A program made the translations under genes and the position numbers. 64,000 nt of DNA, taken from contig NC_014221.1 of the NCBI RefSeq assembly GCF_000092425.1, positions 400,001 through 464,000 on the forward strand, in the 5' to 3' direction. The DNA comes from Truepera radiovictrix DSM 17093. GTDB lineage: Bacteria > Deinococcota > Deinococci > Deinococcales > Trueperaceae. The notes beneath the pieces were generated by a model. The model did not search any database. It had not been told where the DNA came from and worked only from the letters and a program-made list of their open reading frames with translations. Shown here one piece after another: positions 46,327 to 54,919 of this stretch; the stretch's first letter is position 1; every line of letters starts with the position of its first letter.

Positions 46327-46509
46327 CGGCGCGCGCTTAGAGGCCAGCGCGAGGACGCGCCCACTCTTGGTCGGGGCTTACCGTTTACTTGCTCCGTATT
46401 GCCTACACTCGCCTTGTTAGCACCGTCCGGTGCAGCGCCCCTACACGGGCGAGGTGTCGCCGCTTAGGTCGCGACGAGCACTTACCCGAGTCAGAAAGGA
46501 GAGACCGAC

Positions 46510-47280
46510 GTGAAAAGAACCTCTTTGCTGGCGCTCACGACCGCCCTGTCGCTCACGCTCGCCGCTTGTGGTGAGCCGCAGACAGCGCCCCCCACGACCC
46601 CGACGCCACCCACCGACCCCACTCCACCGACCGATCCGACCCCACCTACCCCACCCACCTACCCCACCCCGCCGACCGATCCAACCCCGCCGACGGACCC
46701 AGCGAGGGTGGACTTTACCTTTACCGCCGTGCCTAACCTGACGCTGCGCGAGCGCCAGTGGGACACCGAATTCGACTTCGACACCACCGATTGGGAGGCC
46801 GTCTACGCCTTTTACGACGCCGACCTCCAGGCGCAGGGGTGGCAGAAGGTCAGCGAGGACATCGAGAGCGGCGACGTCGACGCCGAGTACGCTAAAGATG
46901 GCCTCGAGCTCGACCTCAGCGTCGACCTCGAGGACGGCAACTACGTCGAGGTGCAGATCGACATCGACGAGAGCGCCAGCGCCATTACCGCGGGCACTTT
47001 CGGCCTCTACACGCTCCCCGGTCTGACCATCAACCTCTACCCCGACGCGAACGTGCTGCAGCGCGAGTGGGACTACGACTTCGACTACGACACTACCGAC
47101 GTCGCGGCGGTGTTCGCCCACTACGACGGCCTCTTGCGCCAGCAGGGCTGGACCGAGGTGAGCCGCGAGGACGAGTTCGACGTGACCTACCAACTGAACG
47201 GGGTGACGTTCCGTTTGGACGTCGACTTAGAGGACGGCGACTACGTCGAGGTCGAGATCAGCGTCGATCAGAACAACTAA
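46510..47280 (+). CDS. Lipoprotein with Pro-Thr linker and two tandem copies of an unknown domain
   Basis: The 256-residue product starts with a lipoprotein signal (LTLAAC lipobox). A low-complexity linker of PPTDPT-type repeats (residues about 26-65) follows, then two related domains. The first is about 70-145 and the second about 160-256. Both contain a copy of REW/RQWD plus DFDTTD or DYDTTD, and both end in an LDVDLEDGDYVEVEI-type strand. That is an internal duplication. The protein is very acidic. The GTG start follows GGAGAG. I do not recognise the domain; surface exposure on a Pro-rich stalk is inferred. Confidence 0.7.
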   Translation: MKRTSLLALTTALSLTLAACGEPQTAPPTTPTPPTDPTPPTDPTPPTPPTYPTPPTDPTPPTDPARVDFTFTAVPNLTLRERQWDTEFDFDTTDWEAVYAFYDADLQAQGWQKVSEDIESGDVDAEYAKDGLELDLSVDLEDGNYVEVQIDIDESASAITAGTFGLYTLPGLTINLYPDANVLQREWDYDFDYDTTDVAAVFAHYDGLLRQQGWTEVSREDEFDVTYQLNGVTFRLDVDLEDGDYVEVEISVDQNN

Positions 47281-47305
47281 AGGCTGCGCGCCCAACCCAC
47301 AGCGT

Positions 47306-47333
47306 CTCAGAGGCACCTATTGGTGCCTCTGAG
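47306..47333 (+). terminator. Hairpin terminator after the duplicated-domain lipoprotein
   Basis: A 12-bp perfect stem (47306-47317/47322-47333, TATT loop) lies 26 bp past the stop. The following T tract is short. Confidence 0.6.
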
Positions 47334-47541
47334 TGCGTTTGGGGCTTGCGGTATAGGGCGCAGCACCGGCGCGTTGGAGGGCAAACCGGATGAGCCGAGG
47401 TGACGTCACGCGCGCGACAGCTTTTCGCAGCGCCCCTCTCTAGAGTAGGGGCGTCTAGCATCGCGCTCGCCCCTTTACACCCCTGCGCGTCGCGTCGTCG
47501 TAGCGCCCTTTCGCTTCCAAACCGTTTGGAGGAGATGAGCG

Positions 47542-48144
47542 ATGCAAGCCCCCAGACGTCCTTGGCGGCAGCCGCCGTTACTCCCCTTGCTGTTCCTGAC
47601 AGCGTGCGCGGGCGTTGCGGGGGAGGTGAGCGACCGGCTCAGCGTGCTCGCGACGCAGAGCTGCGTCGGCACCGCCCGCGCCACTGAACGCGTCGCGCCC
47701 GGGGTGACGCTGCACTACGACAACGCGTTTTTCTGCAGCGACGCGCCGGTGCGCGAGCGCTACACCTTTACCGTGCGGGTCACCAACCCTGCCTCGAGCA
47801 CGGTGAGCGCGACCCTCCAGGGCCTCGAGCTGCGGCTGAGCACCCCCCGCCCCCGCGGCAGGGGCCCCGAGGTGACCGGCGCGGCCAGCGGCCTCCCGCT
47901 GACGCTGGCGCCGGGGGAGAGCGGGAGCTTTGTGGTGAGCGGTCTCTACGAGCTCGTCCGCACGGACGAAGGGGGAAAAGCCAACGCGCACTTTCACGTG
48001 CGCGGGGGGGCTGGAAACCCCTTTCACCTCGGTCTCAACGCGCACTTTCGTGGGGCGAGCGGGCGCGAAGCGGCGCCGCCCGCGGGCCGGCCCGGCGGCC
48101 CCCCGCGGCGCCCAGGTCCACCTCCTAGGCCGGGGCCGGGGTAG
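47542..48144 (+). CDS. Uncharacterised lipoprotein with Pro/Gly/Arg-rich tail
   Basis: I do not recognise the family. The 200-residue product starts with a lipoprotein signal (PLLFLTAC, Cys near residue 22). A beta-rich region of about 130 residues resembles an immunoglobulin-like module (YTFTVRVTNPASSTVSATL near residue 73, LTLAPGESGSFVVSG near residue 115). The C-terminal 35 residues are low-complexity Pro, Gly and Arg. The ATG has GGAGGA 8 bp upstream. It runs into a convergent S4-domain gene with only 2 bp between the stops. Binding partners are unknown. Confidence 0.6.
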   Translation: MQAPRRPWRQPPLLPLLFLTACAGVAGEVSDRLSVLATQSCVGTARATERVAPGVTLHYDNAFFCSDAPVRERYTFTVRVTNPASSTVSATLQGLELRLSTPRPRGRGPEVTGAASGLPLTLAPGESGSFVVSGLYELVRTDEGGKANAHFHVRGGAGNPFHLGLNAHFRGASGREAAPPAGRPGGPPRRPGPPPRPGPG

Positions 48145-48146
48145 CG

Positions 48147-48869
48147 CTACGCCCGTTCGACCTCGAGCAGCACCTTGAGGTTGCCCCGTTTTGTCTCGCC
48201 CTGAACCTGCACCACCGTAAAGCGGCCCAACCCCGAGGCGTTGACCTCGTCGCCCGGTTCGGCGCTGCTCGCTTTGCTCGCCGCTCTGCCGTTGACGCTC
48301 ACCTGGCCACCGGCGACGCCCTTGCTAAAGTACGACCGCGAGACCCGAAAGGCCTTTGCGCCGAGGACGTCGACGCGCAGCGAGGGGACGATGACCTGCA
48401 CCGCCTTGCGCCCCCCGCGCTCGAGGCGCCCCAGGGGGACCTCCTGCGGCGTCACGGGGCGACCGGCGACGTCGCGCAGGGCGAGCGCGGCCTCCTTGGC
48501 GCTTTTGAGGAGCACGACGCTCAAGCCGTCTTGGTGCGGCACGGTGTCGCCGACGCTGCTGCGAGGCACCCCGGCGGCGGCGAGCGCCGCTAGGAGCTCC
48601 CCCTCGCTCGGGACGCCGGCGACGTAGAGGGCGGCGAGCGGCGCGTCGGCGCTCGGGATGTGCTCAGGAAAAGCGGTGACGACCCGGCGCCGCGCCCCCG
48701 TCACGCCCCCCGAGAGCGCCACGCCGACGCCCGCCGCGCGGAGCTCGCGGGCGAGCGCTGCCGCTTCGTCGGGTTCCAAAAAGCCGGTGTGCGCGACGCG
48801 CCCCCCCGCGGCGGCGGCCCTAAGGCGCGCGGAGGTGTCGCTGAGCGTTTCGCCCGGGTGCGGCGGCAC
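48147..48869 (-). CDS. YlmH-like S4-domain RNA-binding protein
   Basis: The 240-residue protein ends in an S4 RNA-binding domain: [19 protein letters not shown], near residue 190, followed by [16 protein letters not shown]. The N-terminal part is similar to YlmH, a protein linked to ribosome rescue and division in Firmicutes. It includes [17 protein letters not shown] near residue 82 and a [17 protein letters not shown] block. It is in the same orientation as the CBS-ACT gene, 11 bp away, and so probably co-transcribed with it. The exact RNA target is unknown here. Confidence 0.82.
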   Translation of the reverse strand: MPPHPGETLSDTSARLRAAAAGGRVAHTGFLEPDEAAALARELRAAGVGVALSGGVTGARRRVVTAFPEHIPSADAPLAALYVAGVPSEGELLAALAAAGVPRSSVGDTVPHQDGLSVVLLKSAKEAALALRDVAGRPVTPQEVPLGRLERGGRKAVQVIVPSLRVDVLGAKAFRVSRSYFSKGVAGGQVSVNGRAASKASSAEPGDEVNASGLGRFTVVQVQGETKRGNLKVLLEVERA

Positions 48870-48880
48870 GGCCTCGGGCG

Positions 48881-49510
48881 CTAGCGGACGTCGGTGACCT
48901 CGAGGCCACCCGCCCTAAGCCGCTCCGGAAAGCTCTCGGCGCCCTCGCCCGTCACCCGCAGCACGAGCTCGCGTTTGTGGCCCGCCTGCACCCCGGCGGT
49001 AACGACCGCGATGATATTAGACGGCGCGGCGGCGCTCGCGGCGCGGGCCAAGACGCCCGGTTCGTCGGGCAAGGAGACCGTCACGCGCGTCCCCCCCTCT
49101 TTGAGGCCGAGCATGGCGACGATGGCGCGGAGCATGTCGGTGATGGTGAAGATCCCCTGGAGCGTACCGCCGGAGACGACCGGCAACCCGGAGATCTTGT
49201 GTTCTTCCATGAGGAGCGCGGCGTTTTCGACCGGCTCCTCCGGCGCCACGGTGATGACCGGCGTCACCATCACGTCGTGCACGGTGAGTTTGCTGAGCAG
49301 GTAGTTGAGCTCGTAGACCGACAGGGTGGTCGCCTTCGACGGCGTCGCCTCTTTGAGGTCGCGGTCGGTGACGATACCGACGAGCTTGTCGCCGTCGACG
49401 ACGGGGAGGCGGCGGTAGCCCCCTTTGCGCAGCAGCTGCATCGCCTCCATCACGGGCGTTTTGCTGCTGACGGTCTGCGGGGTGGCGGTCATCCATTCGG
49501 ACACGAACAT
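48881..49510 (-). CDS. CBS-pair and ACT-domain protein (AcuB-like)
   Basis: The 209-residue protein has two CBS motifs (starting [16 protein letters not shown] near residue 5 and [18 protein letters not shown] near residue 77). A C-terminal ACT-like domain ([19 protein letters not shown], near residue 145) follows. This is the architecture of AcuB and related energy or nucleotide sensors. The ATG follows AAGGTGACC. A perfect TATAAT on the minus strand (plus-strand 49635-49640) lies about 125 bp upstream. Ligand and target are unknown. Confidence 0.85.
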   Translation of the reverse strand: MFVSEWMTATPQTVSSKTPVMEAMQLLRKGGYRRLPVVDGDKLVGIVTDRDLKEATPSKATTLSVYELNYLLSKLTVHDVMVTPVITVAPEEPVENAALLMEEHKISGLPVVSGGTLQGIFTITDMLRAIVAMLGLKEGGTRVTVSLPDEPGVLARAASAAAPSNIIAVVTAGVQAGHKRELVLRVTGEGAESFPERLRAGGLEVTDVR

Positions 49511-49634
49511 GCGGTCACCTTGTCGCGGATACGCCGTAAGGGGTGCTTGGGGTATCCGCCCCTTTCCGTGAGATCAGTCCCCGTGGCCGCGGCCCTAGCG
49601 CGCGCAGCTGGGCTCGAGGGGGCTATGCAAGCGG

Positions 49635-49640
49635 ATTATA
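49635..49640 (-). promoter_or_regulatory. Perfect TATAAT on the minus strand
   Basis: The plus strand reads attata, so the minus strand carries a perfect -10 hexamer, rare in this GC-rich DNA. It would give a leader of about 120 bases before the CBS-ACT gene. No clear -35 at the right distance. Confidence 0.4.
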
Positions 49641-49672
49641 CCGAGACGCCCCCTGCCGGGGCGGCGTGTACT

Positions 49673-49717
49673 GGTGCGTACCGGGTCGGTGCGTACGGGG
49701 TCGGTGCGTGCTGGGCG
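49673..49717. repeat. Three tandem 15-bp repeats
   Basis: Units at 49673-49687, 49688-49702 and 49703-49717 share GGTGCGTACCGGGTC with one to a few changes. They lie between the divergent CBS-ACT and dxr genes. Confidence 0.8.
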
Positions 49718-49747
49718 GCGCGCGCGTGGCTGCGAGCAGGGGGGCGT

Positions 49748-49786
49748 TTGGCACCGGCGCGGCGCAAAGGTCACAATGGGCGCATG
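49748..49786 (+). promoter_or_regulatory. Leaderless promoter of dxr
   Basis: TTGGCA (49748-49753), an 18-bp spacer, CACAAT (49772-49777) and then 6 nt to the ATG at 49784. Confidence 0.5.
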
Positions 49787-50941
49787 ACGCCCCCATACGA
49801 CGCTCCCACGCCGGACGCCCCCCCCAAACGCCTGTCGGTCCTCGGTTCGACCGGCTCCATCGGCACCCAAGCGCTGCAGGTGGCGCGTTGGCGGGGTTAC
49901 GAGGTGGTCGCCCTGGCGGCGGGGCGCAACGCGGCGCGGCTCATCGAGCAGGTCCGCACCTTTCGCCCGCAGCTCGTCTCGTGCGACGCGGCCGTGGCCG
50001 ACGAGGTGCGCGCGGCGCTGCCCGCCGGTACGCAGCTCGCGGTGGGGGAGCCGGCGGCGGTGGCGGCGCACCCGGCCGACGTGGTGGTCGCCGCCATCCC
50101 CGGTTACGCGGGGCTCGAGCCGACGCTAGCGGCGCTGCGCGAGGGGCGGCACGTGGCGCTCGCCAACAAGGAGGCGATGGTGGTCGCCGGGCCGCTCGTG
50201 TGGGAGACCGCGCGAGCGCACGGCGCGCGCCTGACGCCCGTGGACTCGGAGCTCTCGGCGCTCTTTCAGTGTCTGCAGGGCGAGCCCAGGGAGGCGGTGG
50301 CGGCGCTTGTCCTGACCGCCTCCGGGGGGCCCTTTCGCCTGGCGCCCGAGGACCTATCCGGGGTGAGCCCCGCCGCGGCGCTCAAGCACCCGACCTGGAA
50401 CATGGGCCACAAGGTGACCATCGACTCGGCGACGCTCTTTAACAAGGGGCTCGAGGTCTTGGAGTCGCACTTCTTCTTCGACTGGCCGCTTGAGCGCATC
50501 GAGGTCGTGATTCACCCGCAGTCGCTCGTGCACTCGCTCGTGCGCTTTAAAGACGGCAACCTCAAAGCGCAGATCGGCTCGCACGACATGCGGCTGCCCA
50601 TCCAGGTGGCGCTCGAAGCCCCCGACCGCCCCCCGACGCCGCTCGCGCCGCTCCCTCTCGTGGGCGTCTGGGAGTTTTACGAACCCGACACGGCGCGCTT
50701 CCCGAGCCTGGCGCTCGCCTACGAGGCGGGGCGGCGGGGCGGTACGGCGCCGGCTGCGCTCAACGCTGCCGATGAGGTGGCCGTGGAGGCGTTTTTGGCG
50801 GGGCGGATCGGTTTTATGGATATCCCCAGGGCGCTCGAGCACGCCCTGACGCAGGTGCCGCACGCGGCGCTCTCCTGGGAGGCGATCCCCGAAGCCGACC
50901 GCGAGGCCCGCCGCGCCGTGCGTGCGCTTTTCCGCCTGTAG
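49784..50941 (+). CDS. dxr: 1-deoxy-D-xylulose-5-phosphate reductoisomerase
   Basis: Dxr (IspC) converts DXP to MEP, the committed step of the non-mevalonate isoprenoid pathway, using NADPH and a divalent metal. The 385-residue enzyme has the NADPH site [14 protein letters not shown] near residue 18, [11 protein letters not shown], and the metal and substrate sites [12 protein letters not shown] near residue 150. TASGGPFR and the flexible-loop region [20 protein letters not shown] follow. The ATG at 49784 gives a short hydrophilic N-terminal extension. Undecaprenyl made from this pathway feeds UppP, encoded earlier in the window. Confidence 0.95.
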   Translation: MTPPYDAPTPDAPPKRLSVLGSTGSIGTQALQVARWRGYEVVALAAGRNAARLIEQVRTFRPQLVSCDAAVADEVRAALPAGTQLAVGEPAAVAAHPADVVVAAIPGYAGLEPTLAALREGRHVALANKEAMVVAGPLVWETARAHGARLTPVDSELSALFQCLQGEPREAVAALVLTASGGPFRLAPEDLSGVSPAAALKHPTWNMGHKVTIDSATLFNKGLEVLESHFFFDWPLERIEVVIHPQSLVHSLVRFKDGNLKAQIGSHDMRLPIQVALEAPDRPPTPLAPLPLVGVWEFYEPDTARFPSLALAYEAGRRGGTAPAALNAADEVAVEAFLAGRIGFMDIPRALEHALTQVPHAALSWEAIPEADREARRAVRALFRL

Positions 50942-51025
50942 CTCCCTCCGCGCGCCCGCCGCCGCTGGGGGTGAACGTGGCGGGGGCGTCTTGTCCAGGG
51001 GGCTGCGCTCCCCCTACGATAGAGC

Positions 51026-52183
51026 ATGTTTCGCAACGCCTACACCCTCCCCTTTCGGCTGCTCGGTATCCCCGTGCGCCTCGACCTCTCGTTCCTGCTC
51101 ATCCTGCTGCTGTTTACCTGGATGATCGGCCTGCAGGTCGGGGTCTTTACGCGGCTCTTTAACGCCCTGCTCGGCCTCACCATCGACCTCCGGCCCCTCG
51201 TGCGTGGGGGGACGCCCTTTCTGCTCGGCTTTCTGTCGACCCTGGGGCTTTTCGTCGGGGTCGCGCTCCACGAGCTCGGGCACGCGGTCGTCGCGCGGCG
51301 CTTCGGTGTGCAGGTCAAAGACATCACGCTGATGTTCCTGGGCGGCGTGGTGCAGTTTGACGAGATGCCGCGTCAGCGCGGGGCGGAGGCTCTGGTGGCC
51401 ATCGCCGGCCCCATCACGAGTCTCCTCATCGCCGGGGTGTGTTGGTTCGTGCTGCAGGCGGTGCCCACGGGGTTCGACGCGACGCTGTTCGTCCTCGCGT
51501 TTTTAACCTTTCAAAACGTGGTCTTGGCGCTCTTTAACCTCCTGCCCGCCCTGCCGCTCGACGGCGGGCGGGTGCTGCGCTCGCTGTTGGCGCTCCGCCT
51601 GCCCTACTTGCAAGCGACCGAGATCTCGGCCGCGATAAGCCGCATTATCGCGCTTTTGCTCGGCTTTTACGGCGTGCTCAACCTCAACTTGCTGCTCGTC
51701 ATCCTGGCGTTTTTTATCTACACCGCGGTGCGCGGCGAGACGCAGTACGCCCAGACGAGCGAGCTGCTCGCGGGGTTGCAGGTGCGCGACCTGATGACGC
51801 GCGAGGTGATCTCGGTCGAACCCGACTGGCCGGTCTCGCAGCTTATGCAGCTGATGCTGATCCGCAAGCACCTGGGTTACCCCGTGCTCGAGGACGGCCG
51901 CCTGGTCGGCTTCGTCAAGCTCCAGCACGTGCGCGACTTAGACGAGGGGACGACCGTGCGCGACATCATGGCGCGCGAGGTGAGCACCATCGCCCCCGAG
52001 GCGAGCGCGGTCGAGGCGTTTCGGCGCATTAGCGAACGCGACCTGGGGCGCCTCGTGGTGGTCGACGCGCGCGGCGAGATGGTGGGGATCTTGAGCAAAA
52101 CCGACCTCATCCGCACACTGCAGGTGCGCCTCGTCGGGAGCGAGGTGCGGCCCTCGCCCTCTAGCTCTCCAGGAGGTGCGTGA
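51026..52183 (+). CDS. Site-2-protease-type membrane metalloprotease with CBS pair
   Basis: The 385-residue protein is an S2P-type intramembrane metalloprotease of the SpoIVFB/CBS class. The zinc motif is HELGH in VALHELGHAVVARRFGV near residue 88. The second motif NLLPALPLDGGRVLR lies near residue 170, and five or six membrane helices surround them. Two cytoplasmic CBS motifs follow (VRDLMTREVISV near residue 253 and VRDIMAREVSTIAP near residue 312) and may gate activity by nucleotide. TACGAT (51015-51020) lies 5 nt before the ATG. The last 23 bp overlap the convergent speE gene. The substrate is unknown. Confidence 0.88.
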   Translation: MFRNAYTLPFRLLGIPVRLDLSFLLILLLFTWMIGLQVGVFTRLFNALLGLTIDLRPLVRGGTPFLLGFLSTLGLFVGVALHELGHAVVARRFGVQVKDITLMFLGGVVQFDEMPRQRGAEALVAIAGPITSLLIAGVCWFVLQAVPTGFDATLFVLAFLTFQNVVLALFNLLPALPLDGGRVLRSLLALRLPYLQATEISAAISRIIALLLGFYGVLNLNLLLVILAFFIYTAVRGETQYAQTSELLAGLQVRDLMTREVISVEPDWPVSQLMQLMLIRKHLGYPVLEDGRLVGFVKLQHVRDLDEGTTVRDIMAREVSTIAPEASAVEAFRRISERDLGRLVVVDARGEMVGILSKTDLIRTLQVRLVGSEVRPSPSSSPGGA

Positions 52184-53036
52184 CAAACGCGGGGAGGGCG
52201 AAGGCCGCGCGGTGCACCGCCGGGGTGTAGTAGCGCAGCTCGTGCGCAAAGGGGGGCGCCGCCGCGGGCTCCTCGAGCGTCATGGGCGTCTTCGCCCCGA
52301 CCGTAAACGACCACAGCCCTAAGGGGTAGGTCGGGATGCACGCCAAGTAGGTGCGGGCGCAGGGCAGAAGCGCCTCGAACAGCCTTCGCACCTCGCGGAC
52401 GACGTGCGCCTGCGTGGGGTCGAAGGGCGACTCGGACTGCACCACCAGGAGCCCGCGGTGATGAAGCGCGGCGACGCAGTCGGTGTAGAAGTCGCGGGTG
52501 AAGAGCCCCTCGGCGATCCCGATGGGGTCGGTGGAGTCGACGATGATGAGGTCGTACGTCTCGGGCGGGGCGTCGCGCACGAAGGCGACGCCGTCGGCGA
52601 GGTGCAGCTTGAGGCGCGGGTCGGCGAAGCTCGAGCTAAGGTGCGGAAAAAACCGCTTGGCGGCCTCGACGACGAGCCCGTCGATCTCGACGAGGTCGAG
52701 GGTCTCGACGCTACCGTGGCGCAGCACCTCGCGCGCCGTCCCGCCGTCGCCGCCGCCGATGATCAAGACCCGTTTGGCGTCGCCGCGCGCCGCGAGCGCG
52801 GGGTGGGCGATCATCTCGTGGTAGACGAACTCGTCGTGCTCGGTGAGCATCACCACCCCGTCGAGGGTGAGGAGGCGGCCGAAGGCGTCGGTCTGCAGCA
52901 CCGCGACCTCCTGGTAGGGGCTGCGCTCCTGAAAAAGGACCCGCTCGACCCCGAAAGAGAGGCCAGTGCGGCCGATCCAGACCTCCTGGTGCGAGAGGCC
53001 GTGGCGCGCGGCGGCGCTGGCGGTTTCGGCGGCCAC
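52161..53036 (-). CDS. speE: Spermidine synthase-like aminopropyltransferase
   Basis: SpeE transfers the aminopropyl group of decarboxylated AdoMet to putrescine or another polyamine. The 291-residue product has the signatures VLIIGGGDGGTAREVLRH near residue 90, DLVEIDGLVVEAAKRFFP, and YDLIIVDSTDPIG near residue 160. Upstream of these, LTEHDEFVYHEMIAHP is conserved. The GTG start at 53036 lies 3 bp after the speD stop, so the two steps of polyamine synthesis form one operon. Thermophiles and Deinococcota may use agmatine, so the acceptor is not certain. Confidence 0.92.
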   Translation of the reverse strand: MAAETASAAARHGLSHQEVWIGRTGLSFGVERVLFQERSPYQEVAVLQTDAFGRLLTLDGVVMLTEHDEFVYHEMIAHPALAARGDAKRVLIIGGGDGGTAREVLRHGSVETLDLVEIDGLVVEAAKRFFPHLSSSFADPRLKLHLADGVAFVRDAPPETYDLIIVDSTDPIGIAEGLFTRDFYTDCVAALHHRGLLVVQSESPFDPTQAHVVREVRRLFEALLPCARTYLACIPTYPLGLWSFTVGAKTPMTLEEPAAAPPFAHELRYYTPAVHRAAFALPAFVTHLLES

Positions 53037-53039
53037 GTT

Positions 53040-53435
53040 CTAAACACCCACGGCGTCTTTGACGACGACCTTGTGCAGCTTTTTTTGTGGAAACAGGCCG
53101 CGCTTGAGCTCGGTGCTCGAGATGTTGTTAGCCCCCAGTTCGGCCTCGAGGTGGTGCATGATCGCCCACGGGTCGATCGTCTCGCCGCAGGTAAAGATGT
53201 CCACAGCCGCGTAACCGTACTCCGGCCAGGTGTGCACCGTCACGTGCGACTCGGCGATCACCACCACGCCGGAGACGCCGTGCGGGCTAAAGGTGTGAAA
53301 GGTGTCCGAAACGATCGTCGCGCCGCTTTTGCGGGTCCCCTCGAGGAGCACCTGGCGCAGATGCTCCGTATCGTTAAGGACCCTCTCCTTGCAGCCGTAG
53401 AATTCAACCAAGATCTGTCTACCCAACGCGTGCAT
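53040..53435 (-). CDS. speD: S-adenosylmethionine decarboxylase proenzyme
   Basis: SpeD makes decarboxylated AdoMet for SpeE. The 131-residue prokaryotic class 1B proenzyme cleaves itself between Glu62 and Ser63, and Ser63 becomes the pyruvoyl cofactor. His68 and Cys83 in the THTWPEYG and DIFTCG segments match the catalytic residues of the Thermotoga enzyme. The ATG at 53435 has GAGGAGG upstream. The first gene of speDE, it is divergent from rseP. The gap 53436-53704 holds no gene I can support. Confidence 0.95.
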   Translation of the reverse strand: MHALGRQILVEFYGCKERVLNDTEHLRQVLLEGTRKSGATIVSDTFHTFSPHGVSGVVVIAESHVTVHTWPEYGYAAVDIFTCGETIDPWAIMHHLEAELGANNISSTELKRGLFPQKKLHKVVVKDAVGV

Positions 53436-53693
53436 CTCACCGCCCCTCCTCGAGCTGGCTTAAGGAGCCCTCGCGGCGCCAAAGGCGCGGCCCTAAGCGC
53501 GGTTGCTAGGCTCCCGGGGGGGTTCTCGAGCGGACACGTCGACCGAGCCGCTCCAAAGCCCCCGTCAGAACCTTCATTAAAGCGTACCCCCGGGGGGGTG
53601 TCAACGCTCGCGGAGACGCGCGCCCCTCACGCCGCACGGCTCGGTCCGCGCTGGCGGGTGCAGCAGCCTACACCGCCGCCGCCGAGGGCCTGC

Positions 53694-53707
53694 CATACTG
53701 GGGTATG
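53694..53707 (+). promoter_or_regulatory. Leaderless-type -10 before the small ORF at 53705
   Basis: CATACT (53694-53699) lies 5 nt before an ATG at 53705, the same geometry as at many genes of the window. Confidence 0.4.
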
Positions 53708-53773
53708 GCTTTTTCGTGGTCGGTTGTGGGGGGGCTCGCCTGCTGGGTCGCGAGGGGGGGGCGCCGGTGCTAA
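53705..53773 (+). CDS. 22-codon upstream ORF overlapping the rseP start
   Basis: A small ORF from the ATG at 53705 to a TAA at 53771-53773 encodes 22 residues, the first half hydrophobic. Its stop overlaps the GTG start of rseP (53767-53769), so ribosomes that finish it are positioned to start rseP. It may be a leader peptide or only the device that recruits ribosomes to a GTG without its own Shine-Dalgarno. Coding function of the peptide is unproven. Confidence 0.4.
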   Translation: MAFSWSVVGGLACWVARGGRRC

Positions 53774-54861
53774 CCGCCGTCGTCTTCTTGCTGGTGTTGA
53801 CCGTTTCGGTCGTGGTGCACGAGCTCGCTCACTACCTCAACGCCCGCATGGTCGGCGTGCCGGTGCGCGCCTTTAGCGTCGGGATGGGACCCGTTTTGCT
53901 GCGCAAGCGCTGGCGCGGTACCGAGTGGCGCCTGTCGCTGCTGCCTTTGGGGGGGTACGTCGACCTCAAAGGGCTCGCCCCCGAGCAGGCCGAGGACGGC
54001 ACCCTGCGCTACCCCGACGAGGGGTTTATGCAGAAGAGTTTTCTGCAAAAGACGTGGGTGCTGGTGGGTGGGGTGATCGCCAACTTTATCCTCGCGGTGC
54101 TGCTGCTCGCGACCGTGATGACCGTTGAACCCAACACGGCGGTGCGCAGCCTCATCACGGGGGAGGTGCCGAGCGAGTCGGGGACGGTGTTTCAGGAGGT
54201 CCTCCCGGGCACCCCCGCCGAAGCGTTGGGGATCGAGCCCGGCGACCGCGTGCTGTCGTTTAACGGCGTCGCCGACCCGAGCCGCAGCGAGGTGCAGCGG
54301 CTGACGCGCACGGCGACCTCGTTGGAGATCGTCCTGGAGCGCGGCGGTGAGCGCCTGACGGTGCGCAGCGACTGGCCCCCGCCGGACGCCGGCGACCCGC
54401 CGCGGCTCGGGGTGACGCTGGCCCCCGTCGAGATCAGCCCGCTCCCCCCCCTGTCGTTCCCCGAAGCGGCCTGGCGGAGCGCGAGCTTTTTCGTCCGCAT
54501 CGTCCCGGAGTCGGTGGCTGGGTTTGCGCGCGGTTTCGGGCAGACCTTCGCGGGGCAGCGCAGCGCGGAGATCGTCGGCCCGGTCGGCATCGTCGGTATC
54601 GCGGGGGAGGCGGCGCGGGGCGGCCTAGTGGCGGTGCTCACCTTTGCCGGGTTGATCAACTTCTCCCTGGCGCTCTTTAACGCCCTACCGATCCCCGGTC
54701 TCGACGGGGGGCGTATCCTCCTGGCGGCGGTCGTGGCGCTCCGCGGCAAACCGTTTAAACCGGGGCAAGAGGAGTTCGTCAACTTTTTGGGGCTGGCGTT
54801 TTTGGTGCTCTTCGTCGTGCTCATCTCGTTTGGCGAGGTCGGTGACCTCTTTCGGCGCTAA
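53767..54861 (+). CDS. rseP: RseP/YaeL-type site-2 protease
   Basis: The 364-residue membrane protease has HELAH in VVVHELAHYLNARMVGV near residue 15. A PDZ-like domain, about residues 120-220, contains LPGTPAEALGIEPGDRVLSFNG. The second catalytic motif is LFNALPIPGLDGGRIL near residue 305, and helices flank it on both sides. RseP enzymes cut anti-sigma factors and remnant signal peptides. The best start is the GTG at 53767, which gives the usual N-terminus directly before the first helix; a GTG at 53716 would add 17 unrelated residues. It overlaps a small upstream ORF. Confidence 0.9.
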   Translation: MLTAVVFLLVLTVSVVVHELAHYLNARMVGVPVRAFSVGMGPVLLRKRWRGTEWRLSLLPLGGYVDLKGLAPEQAEDGTLRYPDEGFMQKSFLQKTWVLVGGVIANFILAVLLLATVMTVEPNTAVRSLITGEVPSESGTVFQEVLPGTPAEALGIEPGDRVLSFNGVADPSRSEVQRLTRTATSLEIVLERGGERLTVRSDWPPPDAGDPPRLGVTLAPVEISPLPPLSFPEAAWRSASFFVRIVPESVAGFARGFGQTFAGQRSAEIVGPVGIVGIAGEAARGGLVAVLTFAGLINFSLALFNALPIPGLDGGRILLAAVVALRGKPFKPGQEEFVNFLGLAFLVLFVVLISFGEVGDLFRR

Positions 54862-54907
54862 CCGCAGGGCTGAGCGTCTATCTGACGCGCTGGCGACCGA
54901 AAGCGGG

Positions 54908-54913
54908 TAAGCT
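54908..54913 (+). promoter_or_regulatory. Leaderless-type -10 of the glycosyltransferase gene
   Basis: TAAGCT lies 6 nt before the GTG at 54920; no ribosome-binding site is present. Confidence 0.4.
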
Positions 54914-54919
54914 TGGCAG

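Noticed and set aside
46600-46700. CRISPR-like or satellite array
   Set aside because: The repeats encode the PPTDPT linker of the lipoprotein and have no spacer structure.
48977-49783. Upstream extension of dxr across the CBS-ACT gene
   Set aside because: It is antisense to a well-supported gene, and the promoter and ATG at 49784 give the standard Dxr N-terminus.
53436-53704. tRNA or small RNA gene in the speD-rseP gap
   Set aside because: No cloverleaf, no conserved TPsiC-like segment and no terminator was found; no tRNA was seen in the other gaps either.
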